From contig MJGA01000010.1 of assembly GCA_001910725.1 (NCBI GenBank), positions 558,001-622,000 of the forward strand: a stretch of 64,000 bases of DNA. Reading direction: 5' to 3'. Both the position numbers and the translations under genes were made by a program. Positions 24,369-33,831 of the stretch are shown piece after piece. The notes below the pieces were generated by a model. That model was not told where the DNA came from. It made no database searches and was given only the letters and a program-made list of their open reading frames with translations. The DNA is from Phanerodontia chrysosporium (taxonomy: Eukaryota; Basidiomycota; Agaricomycetes; Polyporales; Phanerochaetaceae). Position 1 is the stretch's first letter, and every line of letters starts with the position of its first letter.

Positions 24369-25064
24369 TGTCACGGATGTGACGGCGCAGCCCTATTTTT
24401 CGCCGATTTTCAGCTATTTTCCTCGATTAATCCAACGGGCGAGCAGCCCTCGCGCTGTCTGGAGTCCTAGCCGCCCACGCTCAGCGCCTGGCCATTCAGC
24501 GCCAGCGCTCTGATGGCGCATCACCCTTAGACGCCAGCGCATCCCGCTGCGCGCTCAGACACTGCCCGGATCACCGGTCTGCCTTGCAACCGGTCCCCCG
24601 GATCGCCGAGGAGGCACTGTCATCCTTGATGACTCCCCTCGCCGAGACACGCCGAGCTGATCAGCCTGATGACACAGCCTCGGCCCGACGCAGCCTCGGA
24701 CACTGCCAGCTGACACAGCCTCGTGACATAGCCCCCGCACAGCCTCGCCGCGCAGCCCGCGTCGCAGCCTCGCCGGCTATGCCCAGCACTGCCCATCAGC
24801 TTAGGTAATCGTACAGCCTGCCCTAGAGTACTGTAGTATATAAGGGTAGCTCCCCTCGCTCCTGTCCGTCATCTCGACCTCTTGGTCAATACGGACAGGT
24901 AAGCCCGTTGTGTTTGTATTGTAGTTACAGTGCTAATATTACCTTGGTCAATACGGACAGCTGCGCAAGTTAGTTCGTCGCCGCGTGATTCGCTCCGCCG
25001 CGCCCAGTCGTCGTCGTCCCCATCCGTCCTCCCTCGTGTAGCGTTGAGCCCCAGCTCCGCGACA
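24369..25064 (+). repeat. 5' LTR of E2, with TATA box, RNA start, mini-intron
   Basis: TGTCACGG...GCGACA. A TATATAAG lies about 30 bases before ATCTCGACCT (24871-24880), the inferred start of the RNA. Two copies of TTGGTCAATACGGACAG (24882-24898 and 24944-24960) flank and end a predicted intron 24899-24960. The primer-binding site AGGTCGAGAT follows at 25067-25076. Confidence 0.85.
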
Positions 25065-25157
25065 TTAGGTCGAGATCTTTTGGGTGCCCTAGGCAATTTT
25101 CCCCTACCGCTCCCCCATACCACCGTTTAAAAAAGTTTATCCCCTCCGATTAAAGCG

Positions 25158-25942
25158 AGTACGTCGTAGTCGAGCAGCCCGCTCACTCCGTACATGTTGC
25201 TAAGGCTTGCTTTTGCAGTGCCGAAAGACGTTCGTCGAAGCGCGGCCTCTCCGCCCCCGAACGCACCTCTCCTCAAGGACCACATCCCCAGCGCATTTTC
25301 GACCGCCTCCAACGTCGTCGCGAGGCCGGTAATCCCGTCGAGTGAACTGACCGCAAAGTCAAAGCGGTCATCAAGTACGTGTCCACGCTCCCCCAGCCTC
25401 CGCCCTCTGTCCCCTCCATCAACTGGACCGCCGTCCGCGAAGCTCGTGAGGCTGAACAGCGCGTAGGCAACCGCATCCGCGAGCAGCGCCAACGCGAGGC
25501 GCAAGAAGCCCAGGCCGCCGTAGCCGCCTCCTCCTCGAAGCTCAGTTTGGCAGAGCGCCTCAGCGCCGCCCCGACGTACGAGCCCATCGCCCGCAAGCCC
25601 ATCGGCATCGACATCCCCAAGTACTCCCCCACCGACCTCGTCGGCATCTTCACGCCTAAGCTCGACGCAACCATCAAGCGTCTCAAGGCCGTCGAGGAAG
25701 TCGACCTGTTCCACCTCGTCAACAGCGACCACGCACGCGGCGTCTGTCAGCTGATCGAGCGCCTCCAACAGATCCGCGCCGAGCTCGTCCGCCTCGCCCC
25801 CACCACCACGTTTAAGGAGTGGCACCAGTACGAGCTCGGACTCGCTCAGATCGGTGACATTTCGTTTATCGGTTTAAGGTGCAACTTCCGCCGTATTGTG
25901 GGAGAACTAGATATTGTGTACCGGGCCGGTTATTTTGATTAA
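25158..25942 (+). pseudogene. E2 ORF0, broken copy of the AUG-less leader ORF
   Basis: Predicted intron 25159-25218 (GTACGT...TTTTGCAG) would join A(25158) to TG(25219) and make the start codon as in E1 and E3. Downstream the frame is disrupted by an extra segment of about 39 bases after the fifth codon, a lost C in the CATCCCCCAG run, and a TGA where E1 has TGG. From about 25379 the frame is intact and matches E1/E3 to the stop at 25942. The only ATG in the leader, 25194, is inside the predicted intron. Confidence 0.7.
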
Positions 25943-26359
25943 TACATACACTTTCTGTCGCTCTGGATACCGGCTGCTCGAATCGACCGCATTTCTTTGC
26001 GCGGAATCTCGAGAACCGTACAGTTCGCGACGGTCACCTCATCGATCGAGGAGAAGACTGGGAGTTCGCTATCTGTGACGAACAGCCCTGTCCACATCGA
26101 GAAAGTACTCCGCCAGCCCCGCAACTCCCGCCGAGCACTCGAGAAATCCAAATCGAGCGCCCTCGTTTCGCGCAACGGCTAGAATTCGCCCGCGCCTCCG
26201 CCACTACCCCAAATACCCCGACCGCAGCCCTCCGGACAGCAGCCACCACTCGTCTCCCGAGACATCACTCGGCTCTGTTCTCTCCGATCACGAACCAGTC
26301 CCTTCGCCCCTCGATCTCTCTCGCGCTCACTCAGGAGCCAATACTCCCCGTCCCCCAAT

Positions 26360-27610
26360 ATGTCGAGCACTCCCGGTGGAGCGCCTCCCGGCCCGGCTCC
26401 CCCCGACCCCATCTCCGCTGCCCTCCTGCAAATGGCCCAGGCAATGACGCAGCTCACAAACACGGTTAACACTCTGGCCCAGACTATCGGCATCAATCGG
26501 ACAACGGTCAATGCGACGGTCAACGCGAACAAGGAGCTCCCCTTCGTCGAGAAGCCCACCCCGTTCAAAGGGAAAGGTTCCGATACGGCCCGTCTCTTCC
26601 GCGCCGCCTACCACATCTACGCCGACGGACAGCCGGAGAAATTTGGCAAGCGTGACGTCAACGGCAATCTCGAGCGCGACCCCAACACCGGACAGATCAT
26701 GGTAGACGGCCAGAAATGGATCGTCAGCGCTCTCTCCTTCATGCAGGACGAAGCCGCCGAATGGGCACGGCAGTACATCGAGCAGGCAGCAGACGGCACC
26801 CAGTTATTCGGAGGTTCTCGTGCCCAATTCTGGGAGGCTTTCAAGAACCGGTTCGAGCCCGTCGACGAGAAGGCTGAGGCCCTCAGCAAGTTGCAGGCGT
26901 GCACGCAAGGCAACCGTCGGTTCGCAGAATTCTTCGCGGAGTTCCAATCCCTCGCTGGTCGCACGAAGCTCACCTCGGAAGACTTGGCAGCCTGGCTACG
27001 GACGAAGTTTAATAAGGACTACCTCGAGCGGATCTCGTACATGGTCAACTCCGCTACTGGCAAAGGCCCCGAGACGTACGACGAGCTCAAGAACGCGGGT
27101 TTCGCCGTCGACCGGTCGAAGGACAAGCTTTCGCAAGATCTCCTGGCGCAACAGGGAAAGGCGTCCTCAACTCCGGCTAGCTCGTCGACGCGCGCCTTCC
27201 GCGACCCGAGCGCGATGGACATCGATGCCTCGAACATCGACGAGCTGTTTAAGGGTCTCACCGGCACGGATCTCAAGCGCCAGTTCGACGCTGTCATGAA
27301 GGATCGCTGCAAGGTCTGCGGCTCGAAGTCCCATAAGTCCACGGACCCCGTTCACCGTGACTCGGTCTGCAACCACTGTGGCAAGAAGGGTCACTGGTCC
27401 CGCGTCTGTCGCGCTCGCCTCGAGGGCAAGCCGAGAACCGCCCCCGCTACCGCCGCCGTCCGCGCCTCGTCTTCGGATACCTCGTCACAGGACTCCTCGT
27501 CTCCGGCCTCCTCGTCTTCTGGCAGCTCGTCTGACGACCAGAGCGCCGCGATCGCCGCCCTCCGTGATCAGCTGGCTCTGATACAGAAGCAGCTCGGGGG
27601 TTTTGCTTAA
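26360..27610 (+). CDS. gag: E2 Gag
   Basis: 416 residues from the first ATG after the AUG-free leader. It has an N-terminal Pro-rich and TNTVNTLAQ helical segment, the Ty3-type capsid region (DTARLFRAAY, FWEAFKNRF, NRRFAEFFAEFQ), then a zinc knuckle CNHCGKKGHWSRVC preceded by a second Cys pair CKVC, and a serine-rich tail. It forms the particle and binds element RNA. One conserved arginine is tryptophan here (AAWLRTKF). The upstream in-frame extension seen in E1 and E3 is frameshifted in E2. Confidence 0.9.
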   Translation: MSSTPGGAPPGPAPPDPISAALLQMAQAMTQLTNTVNTLAQTIGINRTTVNATVNANKELPFVEKPTPFKGKGSDTARLFRAAYHIYADGQPEKFGKRDVNGNLERDPNTGQIMVDGQKWIVSALSFMQDEAAEWARQYIEQAADGTQLFGGSRAQFWEAFKNRFEPVDEKAEALSKLQACTQGNRRFAEFFAEFQSLAGRTKLTSEDLAAWLRTKFNKDYLERISYMVNSATGKGPETYDELKNAGFAVDRSKDKLSQDLLAQQGKASSTPASSSTRAFRDPSAMDIDASNIDELFKGLTGTDLKRQFDAVMKDRCKVCGSKSHKSTDPVHRDSVCNHCGKKGHWSRVCRARLEGKPRTAPATAAVRASSSDTSSQDSSSPASSSSGSSSDDQSAAIAALRDQLALIQKQLGGFA

Positions 27611-29336
27611 GGGGCCGGAGTGACGCCGCATCGTCGGTCCCCGTTTCGTCAGGCCCGGATTCAACTCCGGCGCCTTCGCTAGAACCACAGGACATTTCTG
27701 ACGTCATCCGCTCATGTACAATATCAGTGTTAGATCCCTTCTCGAACCACTACCGTGTACCTGTAAAGCTCACCGGACTCAATAAAACTATTCGCACACC
27801 TGCAATGATTGACTCCAGCGCGACTTCGTTATTCATCCACGAGGATTTCTGTAAGCAGCACAAGATCCTCACGGTACCACTCAAGAAGGAGATCACACTG
27901 TACAACATCGACGGAACAAAGAATGAAGCAGGGTCTATCACGCATCGCGCCAGACTCCAGCTTACCGTTGGTTCTTACACGTTTAAGGAGGAGTTTCTTG
28001 TCACGAACATCGGTCCGGAGGACGTCATCCTCGGACTTCCGTGGCTCAAGAAATGGAATCCGAACATCGACTGGGAAACGGGAGATGTCCAATTTCAGCT
28101 CCGCGGCGGAGCTGAAGACACCCCGGTTTTCGGCATACACCAGATTGACGCCAACCGCTCTGAACGCCGTGAATGGCTTCGGGCAGGCATTGTTGAGGAC
28201 GCCAAGGACGAAGTCTGGATCCTCGCCGGCTACACTTACTCACAAGCCATCGCTGTCGGAGCCAATCGCGAGAAGTACGCCAAGACGTTCGAAGAGCTGG
28301 TTCCCAAAGAGTACCACCGACACAAGAAGGTGTTCTCGGAAGAAGAATCACATCGGCTCCCGAAGCATCAGCCCTGGGACCACGCGATAGATCTCGTTCC
28401 GGATGCCCCGGCCTCGATCAAATCGAAGGTCTATCCCATGTCCCCGATCGAGAATGAAGAACTACAGCGGTTCATCGACGACGCGCTCGCCAAAGGCTAT
28501 ATCGTCCCCAGCAAGTCTCCGATCGCCTCCCCTGTCTTCTTCATCAAGAAAAAGGACGGCAAGCTCCGGTTTATCCAAGACTATCGCAAGCTCAACGACA
28601 TCACTGTGAAGAATCGGTACCCCCTCCCGCTCGCCTCCGACATCATCGGGAAGCTCCAGGGCGCTAAGATCTTCACCAAGTTCGACGTCCGTTGGGGCTA
28701 CAACAACGTCCGGATTAAGGAAGGTGATGAGTGGAAAGCCGCCTTCGTCACCAACCGCGGCCTCTTCGAGCCCAGAGTCATGTACTTCAGTCTGTGCAAC
28801 AGCCCCGCGACGTTCCAGGCCCTCATGAACCACATCTTCGCCGATCTCATCGCCGAGAGCAAGGTCGCAGTTTACCTCGACGACATCCTCATCTGGTCGA
28901 ACGATCTCGCTTCACATCGGAAGATTGTTCACGAGGTCCTGGCACGCCTCGCCAAGTACGATCTGTACCTTCGGCCTGAGAAGTGCGAGTTCGAGCGCTC
29001 AGAGATCGAGTATCTTGGGCTCCTCATCAGCGAAGGACAAGTTGGCATGGATCCCGGCAAGGTTAAGGCTGTAGCCGAGTGGCCGACCCCGAAGAACCTC
29101 AAAGACGTACGAGGCTTCGTTGGGTTCGCCAACTTCTATCGCCGCTTCATCAAAGACTTCTCAAAGATCTGCCGCCCGCTGCACGATCTGACGAAGAAGG
29201 ATACTCCGTTTAATTGGGGTCCCGCACAGGCAGAAGCCTTCGAGACGCTCAAGCGCGCTTTCACGACTCAGCCCGTGCTCGCCATGTGGAGCATTGATCG
29301 GCCAACTCGCGTCGAGACCGATGCTTCTGGCTACGC

Positions 29337-30028
29337 TGTCGCGGAGCGAAGGCTCAACGCTGCACGAGGGAGCACAGATGGGGAGGTCGACGAGATGGCG
29401 CAGCGGAGCGGGTCACGCGGCGACGAACGGTTTGTGCAACTGTCCGTATTGACCAAGGTGTATTAGTGAGCTATTCTACTTTACAAACGAGGGCTTACCT
29501 GTCCGTATTGACCAAGAGGTCGAGATGACGGACAGGAGCGAGAGGTGCTACCTATATATACTACCAGAGTTCAGGGCAGGCTGTATGGTTACATAAGCTG
29601 ATGGGCAGTGCTCAGCACAGCTGGCGAGGCTGCGACGCGGGCTGCGCGGCGAGGCTGTACCGGGGCTGTGTCATGAGGCTGCGTCAGCTGGCAGTGTTCC
29701 GAGGCTGCGTCGGGCCGAGGCTGTGTCAACAGGATGACAGCTCGGGGTGTCTCGGCGAGGGGAGTCATCAGGGATGACAGTGCCTCCTCGGCGATCTGGG
29801 GGACCGGTTGCAAGGCAGACCGGTGATCCAGGCAGTGTCTGAGCGCGCAGCGGGATACGCTGGCGTCTAAGGGTGATGCGCCATCAGGGCGCTGGCGCTG
29901 AGTGGCCAGGCGCTGAGTGTGGGCGGCTAGGGCTCCAGACAGCGCGAGGGCTGCTCGCCCGTTGGATTAATCGAGGAAAATAGCTGAAAATCGGCGAAAA
30001 ATAGGGCTGCGCCGTCACATCCGTGACA
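29337..30028 (-). repeat. 3' LTR of E1
   Basis: On the plus strand TGTCGCGG...CCGTGACA, 692 bases. In element sense the polypurine tract (AGGAGGGGG) lies just before it, at about 30030-30040. Confidence 0.9.
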
Positions 30029-30066
30029 TTACCCCCTCCTAAAACCGAGCGTCCTCGCGAGGTCGT

Positions 30067-33000
30067 TTAGATGTGGCGCCCCTCCTCCCAATCGAGATCG
30101 GCCTTAGCGCGATCGGAGGCGGAGAGGAGAGAGACATCGACTTCGGTGACGAACGGGCGAAAGGAGGCAGCGAGGGCTTCGAAGGCGGTGGCAGCGAGCT
30201 TGCGGGGCGCTTCCGGATTTTCGCGATGGAACTTGTTGACCAGGGCCTTGGCGTGCTTGAGGTTGTCTGCCTTTTCCCACGTGTCGCCGGCTTGACCGTA
30301 GCCTTTCCAGCGGACTTTGTACTGCAGTTGGCGGCGGTATATGCGGCTGTCGAGGACTTTCTCGACGACGTATTCTTCTTCGCCGGCAACCTTGACAGGT
30401 TTGGGAGGTAGAGGCTTCTCGACGCCCTGATCGTGCCACGGGCTGAGGCGGTTGACATGGAAAACCGGGTGGATTTTCAGCCAGCTCGGGAGCTCGAGCC
30501 GATAGTCCAGATCGCCGATCTTTTCCAGAACCTTAAACGGACCCAGCTGGCGGGGGCCGAGCTTGGGCGAAGGCTGATCGATGCTGAGGTCCTTCGTGCT
30601 GAGCCAAACCTGGTCGCCAACCTTGAAGGAGTGGGCGCGTTTCTTCGCGGCCTCGTACTCTTCTTTCATGCGAGCCTTGGTAAGGCGCAGAGCAGCTTCG
30701 GCCTCTTTGCGAACGTGAGCCATGCGGTCTAGGCGCTCATCGAGGGCGGGAACCTTGGTGTGTTTGCCGGCCGGGATCGTGAAGTCCGGTGTATAGCCGT
30801 AGACAATCTCGAAAGGTGTGCGCTCGGTAGCACTAGACACGTGCGAATTCAGGGTGAACTCAGCCATCGGGAGCCAATCGACCCAGTCGTCTTGGCGCTG
30901 GGAGACGAAGAGACGCAGGAATTTCTCGACTTCCTGGTTCTTGCGCTCGACCTTGCCGTTGCCTTCTGGGTGATACGCCGTGGTGAGACCAGTAGCGATG
31001 CCGAGGCGCTTGTATAACGCTCGCATGTACTGAGCGGCAAACTGGGGTCCGCGATCGGAGAAGATCTTGCGTGGAAGGCCGTGGAGGCGGAAGATGTCCG
31101 TATAGTGGACGTCGCCCATGCCGGCCGCGGTGATCGTCGAGTCGACCGGGACAAGGTGGCACTGATCCGAATAGTGGTCCACGTAGACCGCGATCGAGTC
31201 CTTCTTGGTCTTGGCGTCGCGTGGGAGCTGTGTGATGAGGTCCACGCCAACGTGTTCCCAGGGCCCTGAAGGGACATCATGGGGCTGTAGAGTGGCCTTC
31301 GGGTGCGGGGCGGACTTGTACCGTTGACACTGATCGCAGCCGAGCACGTAGCGGCTGACGTCGGCAGAGATGCGCGGCCACCAATAGTACTGAGAGACCA
31401 ACTCGAGGGTGGTGTGCTTCCCAGGATGTCCGGCAGTCGGCGCGTCATGGCAAGACTTGATGACGTCATTGCGCAGCGCGGCACTGTTCGGGACATAGAC
31501 TTTCCCATGGTAGTACAGGAGGCCGTTATCTTCTTCCCATTCGAGGACGCCGTTGCGCAGCTTGCGGGGCCCCTTGGTCCGGAGAACCTGCAGAGCGTCT
31601 GCGACTTCCTTTTCCTTTTCGGAGCAGTCGCGAATGCGCTTCTCGAGGGGGGAGGGGTTTGCGAAAGCTACCGTGGCGGCTATCTTAAACAGCTCCGGCT
31701 TCAATACTATCTGCGAGCGGTTGTCCTCTTCGTCAGAGACATGCAGCGAGGAAGGCCGGGAGAGCGGGTCGGCGAGGAGATGTGTCTTGCCGGGGCGGTG
31801 GATGATGCGGAAGTCGTACTCGGCGAGGTAGGAAGCCCACCGGGCTTGTCGCCGCGTGAGATTCTGCGCAGTCTTCCAGTACTGGAGATTCTGATGATCG
31901 GTCCAGATCTCGAAAGGCTCCGGGAGACCTTCGAGGAATTGGCGCCAGTCCTTGAGAGCTTCGATGATTGCAAGCATCTCACGGTCCCAGATCTCGTAGT
32001 TCCGCTCGGCGGGGCTCATGGTTTGCGAGCGATACGCGATTGGATGCCAGAGACCATCTTCAGGGTTGCGTTGGGCTATGACTCCTCCGGTGGCGTAGCC
32101 AGAAGCATCGGTCTCGACGCGAGTTGGCCGATCAATGCTCCACATGGCGAGCACGGGCTGAGTCATGAAAGCGCGCTTGAGCGTCTCGAAGGCTTCTGCC
32201 TGTGCGGGACCCCAATTAAACGGAGTATCCTTCTTCGTCAGATCGTGCAACGGACGGCAGATCTTTGAGAAGTCTTTGATGAAGCGGCGATAGAAGTTGG
32301 CGAACCCGACAAAGCCTCGTACGTCTTTGAGGTTCTTCGGGGTCGGCCACTCGGCTACTGCCTTAACCTTGCCGGGGTCCATGCCGACTTGTCCTTCGCT
32401 GATGAGGAGCCCAAGATACTCGATCTCTGAGCGCTCGAACTCGCACTTCTCGGGCCGAAGGTACAGATCGTACTTGGCGAGGCGTGCCAGGACCTCGTGA
32501 ACAATCTTCCGATGCGAAGCGAGATCGTTCGACCAGATGAGGATGTCATCGAGGTAGACTGCGACCTTGCTCTCGGCGATGAGATCGGCGAAGATGTGAT
32601 TCATGAGGGCCTGGAACGTCGCGGGGCTGTTGCACAGACTGAAGTACATGACTCTGGGCTCGAAGAGGCCGCGGTTGGTGACGAAGGCGGCTTTCCACTC
32701 GTCACCTTCCTTAATCCGGACGTTGTTGTAGCCCCAACGGACGTCGAACTTGGTGAAGATCTTAGCGCCCTGGAGCTTCCCGATGATGTCGGAGGCAAGC
32801 GGGAGGGGGTACCGATTCTTCACGGTGATGTCGTTGAGCTTGCGATAGTCCTGGATAAACCGGAGCTTGCCGTCCTTTTTCTTGATGAAGAAGACGGGGG
32901 AGGCGATCGGAGACTTGCTGGGGACGATATAGCCCTTGGCGAGTGCGTCGTCGATGAACCGTTGCAGCTCTTCATTCTCGATCGGGGACATGGGATAAAC

Positions 33001-33831
33001 CTTCGATTTGATCGAGGCCGGGGCATCCGGAACGAGATCTATCGCGTGATCCCAGGGCTGATGCTTCGGGAGCCGATGCGATTCTTCTTCAGAGAACACC
33101 TTCTTGTGTCGGTGGTACTCCTTGGGAACCAGCTCTTCAAACGTCTTGGCGTACTTCTCGCGATTCGCTTCAACAGCGATTGCTTGCGAGTAAGTGTAGC
33201 CGGCGAGGATCCAGACTTTGTCCTTGGCGTCCTCAACAATGCCTGCTCGAAGCCATTCACGGCGCTCGGAGCGGTTGGCGTCAATCTGGTGGATACCGAA
33301 AACCGGGGTGTCCTCAGCTCTGCCGCGGAGCTGAAATTGGACGTCTCCCGTTTCCCAGTCGATGTTCGGATTCCATTTCTTGAGCCACGGAAGTCCGAGG
33401 ATGACGTCCTCCGGACCGATGTTCGTGACAAGAAACTCTTCCTTAAACGTGTAAGAGCCCACAGTGAGCTGGAGTCTGGCACGACGTGTGATAGACCCTG
33501 CTTCATTCTTGGTTCCGTCGATGTTGTATAGTGTTATTTCCCTTTTGAGTGGTACCGTGAGAATCTTATGCTGCTTGCAGAAGTCTTCGTGGATGAACAG
33601 CGAAGTCGCACCGGAGTCAATCATTGCTGGCGTGCGAATAGTTTTATTGATCCCGGTGAGCTTTACTGGTACACGGTAGTGATTCGAGAAAGGGTCTAAC
33701 ACTGATATTGTACATGAGCGGATGACGTCAGAAATGTCCTGTGGTTCTAGCGAAGGCGCCGGAGTTGAATCCGGGCTTGACGAAACGGGGACCGACGATG
33801 CGGCGTCACTCCGGCCCCTTAAGCAAAACCC
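30067..33831 (-). CDS. pol: E1 Pol: protease, reverse transcriptase, RNase H, integrase, chromodomain
   Basis: A 1,211-codon open frame (33702-30067) with no usable ATG at its head. The frame is open back to the slippery site at 33831, so it is made as Gag-Pol. Order of domains: protease (MIDSGATSLF), RT (WGYNNVRIKEGDEW, YLDDILIW), RNase H (TDASGYATGG), H2C2 finger (GHPGKHTT...CDQCQRYK), integrase core (DLITQLP, FSDRGPQF, GNGKVERKNQEVEKF), GPY-type C-terminal module and a chromodomain (EYVVEKVLDSR, YKVRWKGYG, DTWEKADNL). The RT has YFSLCN where E3 has the usual YFGLCN. The chromodomain suggests targeting to methylated-histone chromatin. Confidence 0.94.
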   Translation of the reverse strand, partial: GFCLRGRSDAASSVPVSSSPDSTPAPSLEPQDISDVIRSCTISVLDPFSNHYRVPVKLTGINKTIRTPAMIDSGATSLFIHEDFCKQHKILTVPLKREITLYNIDGTKNEAGSITRRARLQLTVGSYTFKEEFLVTNIGPEDVILGLPWLKKWNPNIDWETGDVQFQLRGRAEDTPVFGIHQIDANRSERREWLRAGIVEDAKDKVWILAGYTYSQAIAVEANREKYAKTFEELVPKEYHRHKKVFSEEESHRLPKHQPWDHAIDLVPDAPASIKSKVYPMSPIENEELQRFIDDALAKGYIVPSKSPIASPVFFIKKKDGKLRFIQDYRKLNDITVKNRYPLPLASDIIGKLQGAKIFTKFDVRWGYNNVRIKEGDEWKAAFVTNRGLFEPRVMYFSLCNSPATFQALMNHIFADLIAESKVAVYLDDILIWSNDLASHRKIVHEVLARLAKYDLYLRPEKCEFERSEIEYLGLLISEGQVGMDPGKVKAVAEWPTPKNLKDVRGFVGFANFYRRFIKDFSKICRPLHDLTKKDTPFNWGPAQAEAFETLKRAFMTQPVLAMWSIDRPTRVETDASGYATGGVIAQRNPEDGLWHPIAYRSQTMSPAERNYEIWDREMLAIIEALKDWRQFLEGLPEPFEIWTDHQNLQYWKTAQNLTRRQARWASYLAEYDFRIIHRPGKTHLLADPLSRPSSLHVSDEEDNRSQIVLKPELFKIAATVAFANPSPLEKRIRDCSEKEKEVADALQVLRTKGPRKLRNGVLEWEEDNGLLYYHGKVYVPNSAALRNDVIKSCHDAPTAGHPGKHTTLELVSQYYWWPRISADVSRYVLGCDQCQRYKSAPHPKATLQPHDVPSGPWEHVGVDLITQLPRDAKTKKDSIAVYVDHYSDQCHLVPVDSTITAAGMGDVHYTDIFRLHGLPRKIFSDRGPQFAAQYMRALYKRLGIATGLTTAYHPEGNGKVERKNQEVEKFLRLFVSQRQDDWVDWLPMAEFTLNSHVSSATERTPFEIVYGYTPDFTIPAGKHTKVPALDERLDRMAHVRKEAEAALRLTKARMKEEYEAAKKRAHSFKVGDQVWLSTKDLSIDQPSPKLGPRQLGPFKVLEKIGDLDYRLELPSWLKIHPVFHVNRLSPWHDQGVEKPLPPKPVKVAGEEEYVVEKVLDSRIYRRQLQYKVRWKGYGQAGDTWEKADNLKHAKALVNKFHRENPEAPRKLAATAFEALAASFRPFVTEVDVSLLSASDRAKADLDWEEGRHI

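Noticed and set aside
24584..24808. Repeated 74-codon frame found in several LTRs
   Set aside because: It lies upstream of the TATA box in U3, so it is not in the element transcript; it recurs only because the LTR recurs.
30071..33531. Long plus-strand frames opposite E1 pol (up to 344 codons)
   Set aside because: They are antisense shadows of a GC-rich intact pol frame; the same shadows occur opposite E2 and E3 pol and carry no motif.
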